From Palsa-661 sp035535015 (GTDB lineage Bacteria; Actinomycetota; Acidimicrobiia; Acidimicrobiales; UBA8190), in contig DATLQU010000018.1 of NCBI GenBank assembly GCA_035535015.1, positions 1-51,622 on the forward strand: 51,622 nucleotides of DNA. Direction: 5' to 3'. The position numbers and the translations under genes were made by a program. This document shows, in pieces, positions 48,583 through 51,622 of the stretch. Under the pieces are notes generated by a model. It saw only the letters and a program-made list of their open reading frames with translations. It had not been told where the DNA came from and searched no databases. Each line of letters opens with the position of its first letter. Within the stretch, counting starts at the first letter, position 1.

Positions 48583-49554
48583 ATGGCCACTCTCCGGTTG
48601 GCCACGCGCGGGTCACCGCTGGCGCGATGGCAGGCGGCCCGGGTGGCCGGCCTGATCGGCGCTCTGCCGGGGGCACCGGACTGCGAGCTGGTGGTGCTGC
48701 AGACGACGGGAGACCGGTTGAGCGAGGTGCCCGTCGACCAGCTCGGGGGCCAGGGAGCCTTCGTGACCGAGATCCAGGAGGCGGTGCGCAGCGGCCGGGC
48801 CGACGTGGCCGTGCATTCGGCCAAGGACCTGCCGTCGACCACGCCGGCCGGGCTGGTGCTGGGCTGCATACCCGAGCGGGCCGATCCCCGGGACGCGTTG
48901 GTGGGATCGTCTCTGGCCGATCTGCCGGCCGGAGGCCGGGTGGCCACGGGATCGGTGCGGCGACGGGCCCAACTGGCCTGGCTGCGCCCGGACCTGACCT
49001 TCGTGGAGTTGCGGGGGAACATGGCCCGACGACTGGAGCGGGCCGGCCGGGAAGGGGCGGGGGTGGTGGCCGTGGCCGCTCTGGAGCGGTTGGGCCTGAC
49101 CGCAGAGATCGCCGAGGTGCTCGAGACGGGGACGCTTCTGCCCCAGGTGGCCCAGGGCGCTTTGGCCGGGGAGTGCCGGGAGGACGATGCCGGGACGCGG
49201 GAGCTGTTGGCCGGCATCGACGATCTGGTGGCCCACCGGGCGGTGACGGCCGAGCGGGCCTTTCTGGCCGCCCTCGGAAGTGGCTGCTCGCTGCCGGTGG
49301 GCGCCCTGGCCAGTCCATCGGGCTTCGCCGGCGGAGTCGGCGGAGTCGGCGGAGTCGCAGAGGCGGTGGAGGCCGGTTCCCGCCGCTTGGCGCTCGAGGG
49401 GATGCTGGCCAGCCGGGACGGCCGGATCCTGCTGCGGCGACGGGTGGAGGGGGACGATCCGGTCGAGATCGGTCGCCGGCTGGCCGGGGATCTGCTCGAG
49501 CGGGGGGGCCGGATGCTCGACGACTGGGCTCCCGACGGCGGGATGGGGCCGTGA
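48583..49554 (+). CDS. hemC: Hydroxymethylbilane synthase (porphobilinogen deaminase)
   Basis: 323 residues. 'LRLATRGSPLARWQA' opens the protein; 'AVHSAKDLPSTTPAGLVLG' holds the catalytic Asp region; the dipyrromethane cofactor attaches to Cys235 in 'LGSGCSLPVGA'. Just after it, a 9-bp DNA repeat gives 'GGVGGVGGVAE' in a surface loop. It joins four porphobilinogens into hydroxymethylbilane. The stop overlaps the next start by 4 bp (GTGA). Confidence 0.95.
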   Translation: MATLRLATRGSPLARWQAARVAGLIGALPGAPDCELVVLQTTGDRLSEVPVDQLGGQGAFVTEIQEAVRSGRADVAVHSAKDLPSTTPAGLVLGCIPERADPRDALVGSSLADLPAGGRVATGSVRRRAQLAWLRPDLTFVELRGNMARRLERAGREGAGVVAVAALERLGLTAEIAEVLETGTLLPQVAQGALAGECREDDAGTRELLAGIDDLVAHRAVTAERAFLAALGSGCSLPVGALASPSGFAGGVGGVGGVAEAVEAGSRRLALEGMLASRDGRILLRRRVEGDDPVEIGRRLAGDLLERGGRMLDDWAPDGGMGP

Positions 49555-51020
49555 CCGTCTACCTGGTGGGGGCCGGTCCCGGGGATCCGGGGCTGATCAC
49601 GCGGCGGGGGGCCGAGCTGCTCGGCCGGGCCGAGGTGGTGGTGTTCGACCGGTTGGTCTCGGCCGTGCTTCTGGAACTGGCCCCGGCCGATGCCGTGAAG
49701 CTGGACATGGGGAAGCGGCCCGGGGAGCGGGGCCGGCAGGAGGAGATCCATGGCGCGCTGATCGAGCACGGGGCGGCCGGGAAGAGAGTGGTCCGGCTGA
49801 AGGGGGGTGATCCGTTCGTCTTCGGGCGCGGCAGCGAAGAGATCGAGGCGCTTCGGACCGCCGGGGTGGACTACGAAGTGGTCCCCGGTGTGAGCTCCGC
49901 CTTCGCCGTGCCCGCCGGGGCCGGGGTGCCGGTGACCCAGCGGGGACTGTCGACATCGGTGACGGTGGTGACGGGACATGTGGGCGATCCGTCGGCCCCC
50001 GCCGCGGTGGCCTGGGAGGCACTGGCCCGGGCCGGCGGGACGATCGTGATCCTGATGGGGATGGAGCACCGGGCGGAGATCGCCGGTCGGCTGATGGCGG
50101 GGGGCCGGGCCGCCGAGACGCCGGTGCTCGTGGTGCAGTGGGGGTCCACCCCGGCCGAACGGACGGTGCGGGCCACCCTGGCCGAACTGGAGGCGGTCGA
50201 TCTGGGGCCGCCGGCCACCATCGTGGTCGGCGCCGTGGCCGGCCTCGACCTGCGGCCCGGCGGTCGACCGCTGTCGGGGGTCTCGGTCGTGGTGACCCGG
50301 CCCCGGGGTCAGTCCGACGAGCTGGTCTGCGGTCTGGAGGGCGCGGGGGCGCGGGTGATGGCGCTGCCGGTGATCGCCGTGGCCGATCCGGCCGACGAGG
50401 GCGCCGTCGAGGAGGCGGCCGGACGGGTGGCCGACTACGACTGGATCGCCTTCACGTCGGCCAACGGGGTCGACCGGTTCGTGAGTCGGCTGCGCGACGG
50501 ACGAGCCCTGGCCGGCGTCCGGTTGGCGGCCGTGGGACCGGCCACCGCCGCCGCGCTCGGCCGCTGGCACCTGGTGGCCGATCTCGTGTCGGGCCCCGGT
50601 GGTGCCGCCGGGCTGGTGGCGGCCATGCCCGACGCGCCGACGCCGACGCCGACGCCGGGCCGGGTGCTCTTTCCCCGGGCGGCCGACGCCCGGGAGGTGC
50701 TCGGGCCGGGGCTGCGGGCCAAGGGCTGGGAGGTCGACGAGGTGGAGGCCTACCGGACGGTCCGTGCCTCGGAGTCCGACGGGGCCGGGGCGCCCCGGGT
50801 GGCCGCCGCCGTCGGCGCCGACGTGGTCACCTTCTGCTCGCCGTCCGCCGTGACGCACTATCTGGCGCTCTGCGGGGGCCGGGTCCCGGGAGTGGTGGCC
50901 TGCCTGGGGCCGGTGACGGCGGCCGCCGCCGAGGAGGCGGGTCTGGTGGTCGACGTGGTGGCCGACGAGCAGACCGACCAGGGTCTGATCGCCGCCCTGA
51001 TCGGCCACTACGGGCGTTGA
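49551..51020 (+). CDS. Uroporphyrinogen-III C-methyltransferase/synthase fusion
   Basis: 489 residues (CobA-HemD fusion). Residues 1-240 are SUMT: 'VYLVGAGPGDPGLITRRGAE', 'RLKGGDPFVFGRGSEE', 'GVPVTQRGLSTSVTVVTGH' and 'LMGMEHRAEI'. Residues 245-489 are HemD: 'GVSVVVTRPRGQSDELV', 'DWIAFTSANGVDRFV', 'AVGPATAAAL' and 'VVTFCSPSAVTHYL'. It closes hydroxymethylbilane to uroporphyrinogen III and methylates it twice to precorrin-2, so siroheme or cobalamin branches are fed as well as heme. The fusion is standard in actinobacteria. The GTG start overlaps the hemC stop. Confidence 0.95.
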   Translation: MTVYLVGAGPGDPGLITRRGAELLGRAEVVVFDRLVSAVLLELAPADAVKLDMGKRPGERGRQEEIHGALIEHGAAGKRVVRLKGGDPFVFGRGSEEIEALRTAGVDYEVVPGVSSAFAVPAGAGVPVTQRGLSTSVTVVTGHVGDPSAPAAVAWEALARAGGTIVILMGMEHRAEIAGRLMAGGRAAETPVLVVQWGSTPAERTVRATLAELEAVDLGPPATIVVGAVAGLDLRPGGRPLSGVSVVVTRPRGQSDELVCGLEGAGARVMALPVIAVADPADEGAVEEAAGRVADYDWIAFTSANGVDRFVSRLRDGRALAGVRLAAVGPATAAALGRWHLVADLVSGPGGAAGLVAAMPDAPTPTPTPGRVLFPRAADAREVLGPGLRAKGWEVDEVEAYRTVRASESDGAGAPRVAAAVGADVVTFCSPSAVTHYLALCGGRVPGVVACLGPVTAAAAEEAGLVVDVVADEQTDQGLIAALIGHYGR

Positions 51021-51136
51021 GGCGCCGAGGGGCCGGGGACGCAGGGACGCAGGGACCAAAGCCTCTACCGGTTCCGGCGCCGGGAGCCGATGCTGATGGG
51101 GAGCGCCAGGACCGGTCGTGCCAGGAGGTACCCGTC

Positions 51137-51607
51137 ATGAGGCTGCGCCCCAGGATGTTGGGAAAGGATCTGGCCCGCCGTTGGGTGAGCCGGTCGATGC
51201 CCGGCGACGGGGAAGGCCGTCGGTCACGGGTGCTGCTCGAAGTGCCCGACGGGGCCGAGGCCCTCGCCTACTGGCGACTGTTGACCAACAACGGATACGA
51301 CGTGGAATGGTGCCCGGGGCCGGAGGGCCCCCCCGCCCTGCGCTGCCCGCTGGTGACGTCGGGGCACTGCGAGCTGATCGACCGGGCCGACGTGGTCGTG
51401 TCGGCCCTCGGCCTCGACCAGGAGCCCTGCCGGCACGTGATCGAGTCGCGCAGTCGCCTCCACCCGGAGACACCCGTGGTCACCCAGGCGTCGCGTGAGG
51501 CCTTCACCCGCTGGGCGGAGCTCGTCGAGGGGGATCAGCCGTTGCCGACTCCGGTCTGCGGAGAGGCACTGCTCGGGTCGGTGCAGGACGCGCTGGCCGA
51601 TCGGTGA
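51137..51607 (+). CDS. Hypothetical protein downstream of the hem operon
   Basis: 156 residues with a perfect AGGAGG 8 nt before the ATG. I do not recognise a family. 'RVLLEVPDGAEALAYWRLLT' and 'NNGYDVEWCPGPEGPP' look like a first beta-alpha unit, followed by 'CPLVTSGHCELIDRADVVVS' and 'PVVTQASREAF', reminiscent of the alternating beta-alpha pattern of a receiver-like or small Rossmann domain. Three of its Cys lie in 'EWCPG', 'LRCPL' and 'GHCEL'. It ends 15 bp before the window edge. Confidence 0.75.
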   Translation: MRLRPRMLGKDLARRWVSRSMPGDGEGRRSRVLLEVPDGAEALAYWRLLTNNGYDVEWCPGPEGPPALRCPLVTSGHCELIDRADVVVSALGLDQEPCRHVIESRSRLHPETPVVTQASREAFTRWAELVEGDQPLPTPVCGEALLGSVQDALADR

Positions 51608-51622
51608 CCCGGCCTCTCGAGT

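Overview
The window looks like a chromosomal segment of a high-GC Actinomycetota bacterium, most likely class Acidimicrobiia. This placement is inferred from gene content and order, not from a marker search. Supporting signs are the order mshA / YbjN-like gene ... proC / excisionase-like HTH gene ... rex-hemA-hemC-cobA/hemD, a secreted CAP protein with many 'DGGIFAFGDA' repeats, a Ni-superoxide dismutase, an encapsulin with its ferritin cargo, an RsiG-type anti-sigma factor, and several genes that start at GTG only 6-8 nt after a TANNNT -10 box (leaderless mRNAs).

Positions 1-17,650 are accessory in character: scattered single genes, long gaps, broken genes and dispersed imperfect repeats. 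Here lie VOC and cupin proteins, a decayed MarR regulator, a secreted GH76 glycosidase, an SDR, a phytanoyl-CoA-dioxygenase-like enzyme, a frameshifted DHFR-family gene, a GNAT fragment butted against the 3' end of a dead group II intron, and a hydrolase/adenylate-cyclase fusion. An intact minus-strand block (16,957 to 9,401) encodes a response regulator, histidine kinase, lipoprotein, membrane fusion protein, ABC ATPase, FtsX-type permease and a small membrane protein: a sensor-controlled MacAB-like export system. Two diverged copies of one repeat (1,613-1,756 and 17,171-17,310) lie near the ends of this region, and the second has replaced the 3' end of a VOC gene.

Positions 17,695-26,117 hold a conserved actinobacterial gene (SCO6745-like) and a tight minus-strand operon: 4'-phosphopantetheinyl transferase, adenylation-PCP didomain, cytochrome P450, condensation plus defective adenylation protein, and SDR. 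The active adenylation domain reads by eye as the leucine code DAWFLGNVV(K). The simplest model is leucine loaded on a carrier protein, oxidised by the P450 and SDR while tethered, then acylated or transferred by the condensation domain. This small cluster is the best candidate for an undescribed pathway.

Positions 26,583-38,738 carry tRNA-Lys, a secreted Ig-repeat protein, encapsulin plus encapsulated ferritin, a sugar-epimerase/class III aminotransferase pair resembling HpnA/HpnO of hopanoid side-chain synthesis, two secreted proteins, a class V aminotransferase, a zinc-finger protein, and divergent sodN/sodX. From 38,942 on comes a plus-strand housekeeping run: rsiG-like, XRE regulator, mshA (mycothiol), YbjN-like, proC, HTH, SAM hydrolase, acyl-CoA ligase, rex, hemA, hemC, cobA/hemD and a hypothetical protein.

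A recurring peculiarity of the second half is short tandem arrays of 8-22 bp. Several include a gene's stop codon (encapsulin, epimerase, HTH gene, rex, SDR) or start codon (the condensation protein). Others sit in gaps or in surface-loop segments of enzymes.
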